From Deinobacterium chartae (GTDB taxonomy: Bacteria; Deinococcota; Deinococci; Deinococcales; Deinococcaceae): a DNA stretch of 64,000 nt. The translations under genes were made by a program, and so were the position numbers. Positions 42,464-63,715 of this stretch are shown piece after piece (position 1 is the first letter of the stretch; every line of letters begins with the position of its first letter). The notes beneath the pieces were generated by a model that saw only the letters and a list, made by a program, of their open reading frames with translations, did no database searches and was not told the origin of the DNA. Where the stretch lies: assembly GCF_014202645.1 (NCBI RefSeq), contig NZ_JACHHG010000012.1:62001-126000 (forward strand), read 5' to 3'.

Positions 42464-43338
42464 TGAATATTATCCGTAAGACGCTTCGCAAGCCCATCGG
42501 CATGATCGGTTTCATCCTGATCTGCCTGTTTCTGATCGTCGCCCTCTTCGCGCCGGTCATCGCCCCGATTCCGCCGGAAATCGTCAACTACGGCCAGAGC
42601 TTCAGCATTCCCAACCGCATGCTGCAAGACGGCTTCTCGCCGATTCCGGTGGCTCCCTCGAGCGAGCACATCTTCGGACTCGCCCAAGACGGTTACGACA
42701 TCTTCTTCGGCGTGGTCTGGGGAACGCGCGGTGCTTTCCTGGTCGGTATCCTGGTGACCGGCATCTCGATGCTGGTCGGCCTGATCGTGGGCACGCTGGC
42801 CGGCTACTTCGGCGGCTGGCTCGACATGATCCTGATGCGTTTCACCGACATCGTGTTCGCCTTCCCCTCGCTGGTGCTGCTGATCGTGATCGTGGTGCTG
42901 CTCGGACGCGATCTGGTGAACATCATGCTCGCCATCGCGCTGGTGAACTGGGGACAGTACGCCCGTATCGTCCGAAGCGAGGTCCTGAAAGTGCGCAGCC
43001 TCGAGTATGTGGACGCCGCGCGCGCCCTGGGTGCGATAGACCAGCGCATCATCTTCAAGCACGTGCTGCCGAACTCGATCACCTCGCTGCTGGTGCTGGT
43101 CAGCCTCGACATCGGCACCGTGGTCGTGACGGCCGCTGCCCTGTCGTTCCTCGGCATCGGTGCGCCCGCCGGTTTCCCCGACTGGGGGCAGCTGATCAAC
43201 ATGTCGCGCGCCTGGCTCAGCCAGCCGCAGTACTGGTTTACCTGGCTGTACCCCGGTCTGGCCATCGTGCTGTTCGTGGTCGCCTGGAACATGTTCGGTG
43301 ACGCCCTGCGCGACGCTGCCGACCCGCGCAGCAAGTAA
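42463..43338 (+). CDS. ABC peptide transporter permease (DppC-like)
   Basis: 291 residues, six helices. DppC/OppC features: LRKPIGMIGFILICLFLIVALFAP (split), GTRGAFLVGILVTGISMLVG, GYFGGWLDMILMRFTDIVFAFP, and the EAA loop EYVDAARALGAID. Starts with ATG overlapping the upstream TGA by one base (TGATG). Ends before a clean terminator. The partner ATPases (DppD/DppF type) must be elsewhere in the genome. Confidence 0.94.
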   Translation: MNIIRKTLRKPIGMIGFILICLFLIVALFAPVIAPIPPEIVNYGQSFSIPNRMLQDGFSPIPVAPSSEHIFGLAQDGYDIFFGVVWGTRGAFLVGILVTGISMLVGLIVGTLAGYFGGWLDMILMRFTDIVFAFPSLVLLIVIVVLLGRDLVNIMLAIALVNWGQYARIVRSEVLKVRSLEYVDAARALGAIDQRIIFKHVLPNSITSLLVLVSLDIGTVVVTAAALSFLGIGAPAGFPDWGQLINMSRAWLSQPQYWFTWLYPGLAIVLFVVAWNMFGDALRDAADPRSK

Positions 43339-43353
43339 GTTCTCTTCGCCTTC

Positions 43354-43379
43354 GGAGCCAGCCTCGTGCTGGCTCCTTT
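43354..43379 (+). terminator. Terminator of the peptide-transport genes
   Basis: Perfect 9-bp stem 43354-43362 with 43368-43376, then TTTG. A second 15-bp hairpin follows at 43430-43463. Confidence 0.8.
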
Positions 43380-43487
43380 GCATTTGGGCCGCGGAGAAAA
43401 GACCGCGCTTGTGTAGAGACCCTGGGGCCGGGTCAGCCTCGAGGTTTTCCTCGGGGCTGACCCTTGCCGCGCGGAAACTAACGCCAT

Positions 43488-43514
43488 AAAAAATGCCCGG
43501 CGCGCGGCCGGGCA
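43488..43514 (-). terminator. Rho-independent terminator of rny
   Basis: 8-bp stem 43494-43501 with 43507-43514; on the minus strand it is followed by six T. Confidence 0.9.
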
Positions 43515-43531
43515 GGGCAGAAGCAGAAACT

Positions 43532-45169
<1,638 letters not shown>

Positions 45170-45394
45170 GCTTCTCCTTTCGGCAACACTGGTTGTGGTT
45201 CTTACCGCCGTGCCCGCAGGCACGAGGGTGGACGCAGATTTCGGTTTTGCACGGGGCAAAACTTGCACTTACTGTATCACTTTGTCAGCGCGGTCCTTTG
45301 GCGGACACGGGCAGCGCGCGGGCAGGAAACGTTCGGGATGTTTTCGCCGGTAAGACTGGGCTTTTCTCGGGTGCTCGGTACGGCCAGCAGCGGT

Positions 45395-45434
45395 AAAAAC
45401 GGGAAAGCGCGGCCCGAAATCGGGCCGCGCTTTC
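45395..45434 (-). terminator. Rho-independent terminator of the recA operon
   Basis: Perfect 14-bp stem 45403-45416 with 45421-45434, followed on the minus strand by CCGTTTTTACC. The following 220 bases to rny hold a small GTTTTGC/GCAAAAC hairpin near 45244-45266 and no gene. Confidence 0.9.
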
Positions 45435-45446
45435 TGGCAGGGAAGC

Positions 45447-47064
<1,618 letters not shown>

Positions 47065-47065
<1 letters not shown>

Positions 47066-48300
47066 CATCCCTCCTTCAGGGCGCGCAGCAGCGCACCCAT
47101 AGCGCTCAGGGCAGCGCGTTCCTTGACCTGGCGACGGTCGCCGGGCCAGTCGAGGCGCACCGCGCGCTCGAACTCGGGTCCGACCACCCCGATAAAGGCC
47201 ACGCCCGGGGCGTGCCCCTCGAGCGGGGCGGGTCCGGCCACCCCGGTGGTGGACAGCCCCCAGTCGCTGCCGAAGGCCTGGCGCGCGCCGCGTGCCAGCT
47301 CGAGGGCGGCGGCTTCGGACACCGCGCCGGCTGCGGAGAGTGTGGCCGGAGTCAGGCCGTAGCCGAGCTTGACCGCGTTGGTGTAAGCCACGGCTCCTCC
47401 GGCAAAATGGGTGGACGCTCCGGGCGCGTCGGTGAGGCGGTCGGCCACCAGTCCGCCGGTGATGGACTCGACCGTTGCGACCGTCTGCCCGCGTGCGGAC
47501 AGCAGCGACTCGATCACCGAAGCCAGCGTGTCGCGGTCGGTGCCGTACACGAAAGCTCCCAGAACCCGCTCGAGCTGGGCCTGTACCGGCTGGGCCAGGG
47601 CGCGGGCCTGCTCGAGGGTGGCGGCAGAGGCGGCGACCCGCACGTCCACGCCGTGAGCGCGAGCGTAGGTGGCGACCGAGGGGTTGGCCGACTGGGTCAG
47701 CTCCGCTCCCAGCAGCTCGGCGATGTTGCTTTCGCCGATGCCCAGGGTGTGGTAGGTGACGTGGAACAGTGCGCTCTCGGGCAGCTGCAGGCGCGGCAGC
47801 ACCTGCTCGGTCCACATGCGCTGCATCTCGTGCGGCGGGCCGGGCAGGGCCACGATGACCTTGCCCTGGGTGCGCACGAACCAGCCGGGCGCGGTGCCGA
47901 TCGGATTGGGCAGGCTCTCGGCCGAGGGAATCAGCCACGCCTGCTTGCGGTTGGTCAGGGGCATCACCCGCCCGCGCGAGCTGAACAGGCCCTCGAGGTG
48001 GGCGAGCAGCTCGGAATCGACTTCGGGGGTTTCGCCGAGCACGGCCGCAATGGCCTCGCGGGTGAGGTCGTCGTCGGTGGGGCCCAGGCCGCCGCCGAGG
48101 ATCACGAGGTCGGCGCGCGACAGAGCGCCTTCTAGGGCAGCGCACAGCCGCTCGAGGTTGTCGCCGACGGTGCTTTTGTTATAGAGCCGGACGCCGCGCT
48201 GCTTGAGCTCGGTCGCCAGGTAAGGCGCATTGGTGTCGAGGATCTCGCCGAGCAACAGCTCGGTCCCGACGGAGATGATTTCTGCTATCAACGTAAGCAC
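47065..48300 (-). CDS. cinA: CinA-family protein (nicotinamide-nucleotide amidase domain)
   Basis: 411 residues. N-terminal MoCF-biosynthesis-like domain: IISVGTELLLGEILDTNA, LGGGLGPTDDDLTREAIA; C-terminal CinA domain (from about 255): VATVESITGGLVADRLTDAPG (catalytic region), STTGVAGP, GVAFIGVVGP. It deamidates nicotinamide mononucleotide and is linked to competence and DNA processing. First gene of the recA operon. GTG at 48300: TATAAT (48314-48309) ends 8 bases upstream, so it may be leaderless; the TTG at codon 4 is also possible. Confidence 0.95.
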
Positions 48301-48308
48301 CTCTTAAA

Positions 48309-48338
48309 ATTATATCCCAAAACCGAATGGTCCGTCTA
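48309..48338 (-). promoter_or_regulatory. Promoter of the cinA-thpR-recA operon
   Basis: Minus strand: TAGACG (48338-48333), 18-base spacer, consensus TATAAT (48314-48309). Confidence 0.75.
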
Positions 48339-48470
48339 CAGCAACTGACCAAACGGTTGGGGCGGGAGAGAAGACCCGGGTAGGCGGGCGACGAAGCCCG
48401 CGTTTCGCCGCTTATTGTAGCGACCCTGCCCTACGGGAACGGCGGCGCACGGAGGGGTAAACTGAAAGCC

Positions 48471-49096
48471 ATGCGCAAGATCCTGACCGCGGCCATCATG
48501 GCCAGCCTTTCCCTGTCCGCCCTCGGCCCGGCCCTGGCGGCCGACTTCAAACCGCTCGAGCCGCTCTCGAACGAACGGGTGCTGCAGTTCAAGGAGCCCG
48601 CCTGGGTCATCCAGCCCGCCCGCAACTACCGCGCGGTCCTCGAGACCAGCAAGGGCCGGATCACCCTCGAACTCTACCCGCGCGTCGCGCCCAAGACTGT
48701 CAACAACTTTGTGTTCCTGGCACTCAACCGCTACTACGACGGGGTGCCCTTCCACCGGGTCCTCGAGGGCTTCATGGCCCAGACCGGCGACCCGACCGGC
48801 ACCGGAAACGGCGGTCCCGGCTACAGCTTCTTCGTGGAACTCGACCGCGACTACCGCTTCGACAAGGCCGGGGTGCTCGGCATGGCCCGCACCAGCGACT
48901 ACTTCGGCAACGGCGGCCAGTTCTTCATCACCCTGGCCCCCGCCGCGCACCTCGACGGGGGCTACACGGTCTTCGGGCGCGTTCTCGAGGGCCAGAGCGT
49001 GGTCAGCGCCCTCACCCGCATCGATCCGCAAGCTCCCAAGGCCGGGGTGAAGCCCGACGTGCTCACCAAAGTCACCATCCTCGAGGAGCAGCCCGA

Positions 49097-49100
<4 letters not shown>
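48471..49100 (+). CDS. Exported peptidyl-prolyl cis-trans isomerase (cyclophilin)
   Basis: 209 residues, signal peptide ending GPALAA. Cyclophilin core: [50 protein letters not shown] (split family signature), [38 protein letters not shown]. It speeds proline isomerisation of exported proteins. TAAACT (48458-48463) ends 7 bases before ATG: leaderless. Overlaps the next gene (GTGA). Confidence 0.93.
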
Positions 49101-50110
<1,010 letters not shown>

Positions 50111-50173
50111 GTGCGGACACGGCTAAAGAAAATGCCATAGGCCGAGCGGAAGGGGACACCTAGAATGAAGGGC

Positions 50174-51061
50174 GTGCCGGACCCCGAGGCCACCTCGGCA
50201 ACTGCCCCTTCGCCCCTCGAGGCGAACCGGGCGGTGCTGGTGTACCTGCTGCTGGTCAACGTCTTGCCGGGACTCGCCCTGCTGGCGGGCTGGCCGGTCG
50301 GGTTGAGCCTGCTGCTGAGCGCGGCGGTGGCATTGCTGCTGACCGTGCTGGTCTTTCGCCGCGCCTTCGCGGCGCTGGCCCGCAGCGGGCGGCTCAGCCG
50401 GCCTCCACCGCCGGGTCTCACGGCGGGCAGCTTGCTGCTGACCCTGCCGGGCGCGCTGGGGCTCGGGCTGGTCGCCGGGTACCTGCTTCCACAGGTCGTG
50501 GCGAACACCCCGCAACTGGGGAGCGAGGCCGAAGGTCTGGACCTGCTGTGGCTGTTCGTGGCGGTGGCCGGGGTGGTGCCGCTGGCCGAGGAACTGGTGT
50601 TTCGTGGCCTGCTGCTGGGCGCTTACGAGCGGGTCCGGCCGCTGGCCGTGGCGGCCCTGTGGACCGCCGGAGTTTTTCTGCTGGCCCACGCCTCTCCGGT
50701 GCAGCTGCTGACCCTGATTCCGCTGTCATGGATTGCGGCCCGGGCGGTGCAGGTGAGCGGCAGCCTGTGGACATCGGTGCTGCTGCACGCGGTCAACAAC
50801 CTGCTGGCCCTGGGCGTTTCGCAGCTGGCCGCGCAGCAGGCCTCGGACGCAGGCGTGGACGAGGTGACCCTGAGTCTGGCGCTGGGCGGCCTGCTGGTCG
50901 GGGGCGTGTGCCTGTGGATCGCGGTCCGCTGGCTGCGCCCAAAGCCTCAGCCGTACGCACCGGGGCCGCTTGTCTCGGGCAGCCTGATCGCGGTGATCGT
51001 GCTGTGCGTTGCCGGACTCGCAGCCAGCTTGCTGCTGCCCCTCGCGCCGCCCGGCGGCTGA
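50174..51061 (+). CDS. CPBP-family intramembrane metalloprotease
   Basis: 295 residues from GTG 50174 (ATG 50165 is the longer alternative). TAGAAT (50161-50166) overlaps that ATG and ends 7 bases before the GTG, so the GTG gives the leaderless layout. About eight helices; the Abi/CPBP motifs are EELVFRGLLLG (EExxxR), FLLAHA and LLHAVNN. Bacterial members process or protect prenylated or membrane proteins. Role unknown. Confidence 0.85.
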   Translation: MPDPEATSATAPSPLEANRAVLVYLLLVNVLPGLALLAGWPVGLSLLLSAAVALLLTVLVFRRAFAALARSGRLSRPPPPGLTAGSLLLTLPGALGLGLVAGYLLPQVVANTPQLGSEAEGLDLLWLFVAVAGVVPLAEELVFRGLLLGAYERVRPLAVAALWTAGVFLLAHASPVQLLTLIPLSWIAARAVQVSGSLWTSVLLHAVNNLLALGVSQLAAQQASDAGVDEVTLSLALGGLLVGGVCLWIAVRWLRPKPQPYAPGPLVSGSLIAVIVLCVAGLAASLLLPLAPPGG

Positions 51062-51067
51062 CCTTGG

Positions 51068-51886
51068 CTAATCGGCCAGCGCGGCGTTCAGCGCCTGACG
51101 GAATCCTTCGGCGGCCTGCTGCGCCGCTCGCACGCTGAGCTGCGGATCGGCGTACTGAATGCCGCGGCTGGCCGAGACCACCGCGCCCACCCCGCCGGGC
51201 AAGAAGGCCGGGGCCAGCGCGGCCGGATCGGCTCCCTGCGCGCCCAGGCCGGGCAGCAGCAGGGTCGCCTGGGGCATCAGCGCCCGGTAATGCGCCAGTT
51301 CATCGGGCCGGGTGGCTCCCACCACCGCGCCCACGCTGCTCGGACCCTCGCCCTCCTCGAGGCCCAGCCGCGCCACCTCGCGGGCGACCCGCTCGGCTAC
51401 CCGAGCAGGTCCCGCCTCGAGGTTTTGCAGGTCACCCGAGCCGGGGTTCGAGGTGCGGACCAGCACGAACACCGCGCCGCCCTGCGCGCGGGCCTCGTGC
51501 ACGAAAGGCAGCAGGGTCTCGAAGCCCAGGTAGGGGTTCACGGTCAAGGCGCTCCCGGCGTGCGCGCCGCCCAGCCACGCGCGGGCATACGCCTCGGCGG
51601 TCGAACCGATGTCGCCGCGCTTGCCGTCTAGGATGACCGGCAGCCCCAGCGCCCGCGCCTGGGCGCAGACCCGTTCCAGCAGGGCCATGCCGGGCAGTCC
51701 CAGCGCCTCGAAAAAGGCCAGCTGTGGCTTCACGCAGGCCACCGTGTCCGCGCAGGCCTCGAGGACCTCGAGGGTGTGGACCTCGAGGTCCTCAAAGGAG
51801 CGGTGTTTCTCCGGGCGTGGGTCGAGGCCGAGGCACAGCCTCGAGTTCAGCTGCAAGATGCGTTCTTGAAGGGCCAGCGCAAACAT
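51068..51886 (-). CDS. pyrF: Orotidine 5'-phosphate decarboxylase (type 2)
   Basis: 272 residues. Motif [18 protein letters not shown] with catalytic Lys89, and [12 protein letters not shown], identify the longer type 2 PyrF. It makes UMP, the last step of pyrimidine synthesis. TAAACT (51898-51893) ends 6 bases before ATG: leaderless. Convergent with the CPBP gene (6 bases between stops). Confidence 0.95.
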   Translation of the reverse strand: MFALALQERILQLNSRLCLGLDPRPEKHRSFEDLEVHTLEVLEACADTVACVKPQLAFFEALGLPGMALLERVCAQARALGLPVILDGKRGDIGSTAEAYARAWLGGAHAGSALTVNPYLGFETLLPFVHEARAQGGAVFVLVRTSNPGSGDLQNLEAGPARVAERVAREVARLGLEEGEGPSSVGAVVGATRPDELAHYRALMPQATLLLPGLGAQGADPAALAPAFLPGGVGAVVSASRGIQYADPQLSVRAAQQAAEGFRQALNAALAD

Positions 51887-51945
51887 GCGGGTAGTTTACC
51901 CCGGGCTGGCGGCCATGCGGCTTTTCATTCTCAGCGGGGTGGGCG

Positions 51946-52263
51946 TCAGTTGCCCGTGGTGGTGCTCATGCCGTCTTGCTCGTTCTCCTGCGGGTCGGTC
52001 TGGATGTCGTCCGGTCCGTTGTTGTCCGGGTTGTTGTCGTTCAAGTCGGTCTCGTTCTCGGTGTCGCCGTCCGGGTCGATCGGGTCCAGCGGTTCGTCGA
52101 GGGCGTCGCGGTTGTTGGGATCGACTTGCAGTTCACCCGACTCGGCAGGGGTATCCGGAGCCGAACCGTCGTTCTCGGTGCTCGATCCGGGCTGGCAGGC
52201 GGTGGCTCCCAGGGTCAGGGTCGCGGCGAGCAGCAGGGTCAGGATGGTGGGACGTTGAATCAT
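51946..52263 (-). CDS. Small acidic lipoprotein, Asp/Asn-rich
   Basis: 105 residues. Lipoprotein signal with lipobox ATAC (Cys23). The mature chain has no hydrophobic core and consists of Asp, Asn, Glu and Pro repeats such as DPNNRDALDEPLDPIDPDGD and DNNPDNNGPDDIQTDP. It may bind divalent metals or form an extended surface spacer. AGGAGG lies 7 bases before ATG. Function unknown. Confidence 0.7.
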   Translation of the reverse strand: MIQRPTILTLLLAATLTLGATACQPGSSTENDGSAPDTPAESGELQVDPNNRDALDEPLDPIDPDGDTENETDLNDNNPDNNGPDDIQTDPQENEQDGMSTTTGN

Positions 52264-52397
52264 CTTGGACCTCCTGCGGTCAGGATAGGCAGCCTGTGCC
52301 AGCGGCGGCCCCTGCGCTGCCTAAGCGGACCTTGAGCGAACCTAGCGCAAACCTCAACGCGAATGGAAGGGCATTCAAATGCGAGGCCGCGTGAGCC

Positions 52398-52440
52398 GCA
52401 TCAACCCGGCCGGGTGCCCGGCACCCGGCCGGGTTGATGC
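52398..52440 (-). terminator. 21-bp perfect hairpin after degV-family gene
   Basis: 52398-52418 pairs with 52420-52440 around one base; no T-run. Confidence 0.7.
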
Positions 52441-52446
52441 GGGTTC

Positions 52447-53325
52447 TCAGCGTTGCGCTGCGCGCTCCCAGGGCCAGTCGCCCGGAGCCACCGCCACTCC
52501 CACCGCCCGTGGCCCGGTGTGAACCGCCAGCGCCGAACCCACCACGGCAAAGCCCGCGAATGAGATCGGGTGCTGGGCGCGCAGCAGATCGAGCAGCTTC
52601 TCGGCGTCCGCACGGTGAGAGCCGTGCAGCAGTCCTACCCGCAGCGGCGTGCCTGCCCCGAAGCGTGCGGTGACCAGTGAGGCGATCGACTCGATGGCCT
52701 TGAGGTAACTGCGGGCTCGCGCCACGTTCACGTACGTGCCGCTGGACTTGTCCACCGTGATCACCGGCTTGAGGTTCAGCAGCCCGCCCAGGGCCGCCTG
52801 CACCCGTCCGATACGCCCACCTTTGCGCAGGTACTCGAGGGTTTCAATGGTAAAAAACAGCTCGGTTTCCTCGGCGACTTGCTGCATCCAACCGCGCGCC
52901 ACCTCGAGGGTGTGTCCCAGCCTGCGCGCGGTGGCCGCCGCGTGCACCTGGAAGGCCTGCGCCGCCGAGAGGGTTCCGGTATCCACGATCTCAACGGCCG
53001 TGTTGCCCAGCTGCCCGCGCGCCTGCTCGGCGGCCGAGCGGCTGCCCGACAGGCCGCTCGAGAGCGTTGCGCACAGCACCGGGCGGTCGGCGTGCGCCGT
53101 GAACAGCTGTGCGAATTCGCTCGGGGTCGGCTGGCTGGTGGTCGGATGCAAGGGGTTGCGCCGGAGCTCGGCCATAAACTCCGCGAAGCTCAGGTCGCTC
53201 GCAAGATAGCTGCGGTTGCCAAAATGCAGCGACAGCGGAGCGGTGTCCACCTGCTCGAGGCCTTCTACGAAATCCACCCCGCCGTCCGAAACCACGTTGA
53301 AAAGCAGCTCTTTCTCAGGATTCAT
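52447..53325 (-). CDS. DegV-family fatty-acid-binding protein
   Basis: 292 residues. Family motifs: TTSQPTPSEFAQLF, CATLSSGLSGSRSAAEQA, VEIVDTGTLSAAQ and the diagnostic LEYLRKGGRIGRVQAALGGL followed by LNLKPVITVDKSG-like. DegV proteins bind fatty acids (FakB-like). GGAGGT precedes ATG at 53325, which overlaps the upstream stop (ATGA). The family suggests delivery of exogenous fatty acid to a kinase or acyltransferase; no fakA is adjacent. Confidence 0.9.
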   Translation of the reverse strand: MNPEKELLFNVVSDGGVDFVEGLEQVDTAPLSLHFGNRSYLASDLSFAEFMAELRRNPLHPTTSQPTPSEFAQLFTAHADRPVLCATLSSGLSGSRSAAEQARGQLGNTAVEIVDTGTLSAAQAFQVHAAATARRLGHTLEVARGWMQQVAEETELFFTIETLEYLRKGGRIGRVQAALGGLLNLKPVITVDKSSGTYVNVARARSYLKAIESIASLVTARFGAGTPLRVGLLHGSHRADAEKLLDLLRAQHPISFAGFAVVGSALAVHTGPRAVGVAVAPGDWPWERAAQR

Positions 53326-54200
53326 GCGCGTACCTCCGTTCCAGCCAGACGCTCGATGTAACGCACCACCGCCGTGTGGTCTACCTCCGCGCCCACCTCG
53401 CGCTTGGCCGCGCGGTACAGGCTCTCGATCAGCGCGAACGCCGGGCTGGCGCAGCCCGCCGCCCGGCTGAGGTCCAGGGCGATTCCGGCGTCCTTGGCCA
53501 GCAGGCCCAGCGCGAAGGTCGCCGGGAATTCCCGGGTAAGCACACGCTGGGGAATCAGGTTCTCGGTGACGTTGCTGCGTCCGCTCGAGGCGTTGATCAC
53601 CTCGAGGGCCGCGCGCAGGTCGATGCCTCCGGTGGCGGCCAAGGCCGCCAAGCCCTCCCCGGCGGCCCACAGGTTAACCGCCAGCAGCATGTTGTTGATC
53701 GCCTTCACCGCGTGGCCTGCGCCCACGTCGCCTACCCGCACGATGGTGCTTGCACAGGTCTGCAGCACCGGGCGCACCTGCGCGAGCAGTTCCTCGCTGC
53801 CGCCCACCATCACCGACATGCGCCCGGCCTGAGCCCCGGCCGTGCCGCCCGAGAGCGGCGCGTCCAGAAAACGAACCCCGTGTTCGGCGAGCTTCGCTGC
53901 GATGCGCTGCGAGGCCACCGGGTCGCCGCTGGTGCAGTCCATCCAGATCAGGCCTGCCCTGGCCCCGCTCAAGACCTCGGGCAGCAGGGCCTCCACCTCG
54001 AGGCTGGTGGGCAGGCAGGTGATCAGCAGGTCGGCTTCCGCGGCCTCACGCACGCTGCCCAGGACCCGGCTGCCGTGTTCGGCGGCGTGCGCGTCGGCCT
54101 TGGCGGCGGTACGGTTCCACACCCCGGTGGAGAAGTGACGGGCGATGTGCCCTGCCATCGGGTAACCCATGGCTCCCAGGCCGATGTACGAAACGTTCAT
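53322..54200 (-). CDS. NAD(P)-dependent beta-hydroxyacid dehydrogenase (HIBADH-like)
   Basis: 292 residues. Rossmann signature YIGLGAMGYPMAGHIA, substrate-binding LDAPLSGGTAGAQAG, catalytic Lys in GHAVKAINNML. Family members reduce or oxidise 3-hydroxyisobutyrate, tartronate semialdehyde and similar short hydroxyacids. ATG at 54200: TACGCT (54213-54208) ends 7 bases upstream, leaderless. Co-directional with and overlapping the degV-family gene. Confidence 0.9.
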   Translation of the reverse strand: MNVSYIGLGAMGYPMAGHIARHFSTGVWNRTAAKADAHAAEHGSRVLGSVREAAEADLLITCLPTSLEVEALLPEVLSGARAGLIWMDCTSGDPVASQRIAAKLAEHGVRFLDAPLSGGTAGAQAGRMSVMVGGSEELLAQVRPVLQTCASTIVRVGDVGAGHAVKAINNMLLAVNLWAAGEGLAALAATGGIDLRAALEVINASSGRSNVTENLIPQRVLTREFPATFALGLLAKDAGIALDLSRAAGCASPAFALIESLYRAAKREVGAEVDHTAVVRYIERLAGTEVRA

Positions 54201-54336
54201 GAGGAACAGCGTATCGCAATCGTTCGGGACTCTTGTTGGTGCAGGCTTGAGAAAGCTTGAGCTTTTGGGCGGTACCACCTGCCCCGCAGGCACCGGGCTG
54301 ACGCTCCGGTTGCCGGCTGCGGGCTAGATTGAGCGT

Positions 54337-54687
54337 ATGGGCTACGACCTTCACATCACCCGCGCGCAACACCACGCGGACAGTCCGGAGTTCCCCATCA
54401 CCTTAAAGGAGTGGCAAGCCTACCTCGAGACCGACCCGGAGATGCGGCCGGACGGCTACGCCGAGGTCCGGGTGGACGCACAGGTGCTGCGCTACGAGAA
54501 CCCGGGACTGGCCGTATGGACCGGCTGGTCGCGGCACGGACAGGGCTCGGACTGCGCGTGGTTTAACTACGACCGTGGCGAGATCGTGGTGAAAAACCCG
54601 GACGAGGAGATGCTGGAAAAGATGAAGCGCATTGCCCGGCAGCTCGGCGCCCGGGTCATGGGCGACGAGGGCGAAGAGTACAGCTGA
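54337..54687 (+). CDS. Hypothetical protein, MGYDLHITR family
   Basis: 116 residues, soluble, with the recurring start MGYDLHITRAQ and internal PITLKEWQAYLETDPEM and WFNYDRGEIVVKNPDEEMLEKM, a pattern I have seen in uncharacterised proteins but cannot assign a function. TAGATT (54325-54330) ends 6 bases before ATG: leaderless. It faces the rpoC terminator. Confidence 0.65.
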   Translation: MGYDLHITRAQHHADSPEFPITLKEWQAYLETDPEMRPDGYAEVRVDAQVLRYENPGLAVWTGWSRHGQGSDCAWFNYDRGEIVVKNPDEEMLEKMKRIARQLGARVMGDEGEEYS

Positions 54688-54701
54688 GCCGCTGAGCAAC
54701 G

Positions 54702-54727
54702 AAAAAGCCCCCCTCGAGGAGGGGGGC
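54702..54727 (-). terminator. Rho-independent terminator of rpoC
   Basis: GCCCCCCTC/GAGGGGGGC stem (54707-54715 with 54719-54727) followed on the minus strand by five T. Confidence 0.85.
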
Positions 54728-54749
54728 AGGGAAGGCCAAGACTCAGGAA

Positions 54750-59354
<4,605 letters not shown>

Positions 59355-59488
59355 GGCTTCACTCCTGTGTAGTGAGCGGCTCTTGGGGAAAAGCAGGGAA
59401 GTTCTCAGCGGTCGGTTCCCGGCAGCCCGTCAGCCGTTGGGGTGCTCCCTGCGGTTGTCACCGACAACCGGGAACCGATGACTGCGAC

Positions 59489-62944
<3,456 letters not shown>

Positions 62945-63074
62945 TCACTCACCTCGAGGGCGCAGTGCGTCACAGGCCGCGAGCCCTGTGCGTGCCCGAC
63001 CTCAAAAACTTATGCGAAGGGGGAAAAAGCGCGTGTCCCGTCGTCAGAGCCCATCGTGGATAACAAGACTGGGT

Positions 63075-63100
63075 GGAGAACGGGAAATTTCCCGTTCTCC
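63075..63100 (-). repeat. Perfect 26-base palindrome in rpoB leader
   Basis: 13 + 13 bases, no mismatch, about 90 bases after the predicted start of transcription; candidate attenuator or RNase III processing site. Confidence 0.7.
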
Positions 63101-63190
63101 ATGTGCACTCCCGGTGAAATGTGTGGGATCTCTCCCGTGGTGGAGCCTCCTCTTGTCAGCCCCAGCACCTCGCGAGGCATTCAGTCTGGT

Positions 63191-63219
63191 AGTTTAGCAC
63201 CGAATGTCCCACAAGGCAA
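63191..63219 (-). promoter_or_regulatory. Internal promoter for rpoBC
   Basis: Minus strand: TTGCCT (63219-63214), 17-base spacer, TAAACT (63196-63191). Confidence 0.7.
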
Positions 63220-63272
63220 CTGCCGCCAAATTGGGCAAGGGAGCGCCGGACGTAGCCCATTCGCTCCGCTCG

Positions 63273-63300
63273 GTCCTGGCGGGGGCGGCCCCGCCAGGAC
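63273..63300 (-). terminator. Hairpin after rplL (attenuator)
   Basis: Perfect 12-bp stem 63273-63284 with 63289-63300, 4-base loop, no T-run; located ten bases past the rplL stop, where rplJL-rpoBC operons commonly have a partial terminator. Confidence 0.65.
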
Positions 63301-63310
63301 GGGCGAGAAA

Positions 63311-63676
63311 TTACTTCAGCTCCACCGAGGCGCCGGCGCCCTCGAGCTGAGCCTTGATCTTCTCGGCGTCTTCCTTGGAGATGCCTTCCTTGATGACGCC
63401 GCCCTTTTCGGACAGGTCCTTGGCCTCCTTGAGGCCCAGGCCGGTGATCGCGCGGATCTCCTTGATGACGTTGATCTTCGAGGCACCGGCGTCCTTGAGG
63501 ACGACGTCGAACTCGGTCTGCTCCTCAACGGGGGCAGCGCCACCGGCGGCGGGGCCGGCAACGGCAACGGCGGCGGTCACGCCCCACTGCTCTTTGATGG
63601 TGTCGATCAGGTCGGCCAGCTCCAGGATGGTGAGGCCGCTGAGGGTGTCGATAACCTGCTGCTTGTCGTAAGCCAT
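63311..63676 (-). CDS. rplL: Ribosomal protein L7/L12
   Basis: 121 residues. N-terminal dimer domain ([19 protein letters not shown]), Ala/Gly hinge ([17 protein letters not shown]), C-terminal domain with [19 protein letters not shown] and [14 protein letters not shown]. It forms the stalk that recruits translation factors to the ribosome. GGAGG lies upstream of ATG. Between rplJ and rpoB. Confidence 0.99.
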   Translation of the reverse strand: MAYDKQQVIDTLSGLTILELADLIDTIKEQWGVTAAVAVAGPAAGGAAPVEEQTEFDVVLKDAGASKINVIKEIRAITGLGLKEAKDLSEKGGVIKEGISKEDAEKIKAQLEGAGASVELK

Positions 63677-63715
63677 GTTAGTTCCTCCAGGGGGACCCGA
63701 AAAGGGTCAGAAAGT

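Larger units (their letters stand above)
62945..63310. other. rplL-rpoB intergenic region: rpoB promoter, leader and hairpins
   Basis: 366 bases on the minus-strand path from rplL to rpoB. It holds a 12-bp hairpin at 63273-63300, an internal promoter at 63191-63219 and a 26-base perfect palindrome at 63075-63100 in the rpoB leader. No gene seen. Confidence 0.8.
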
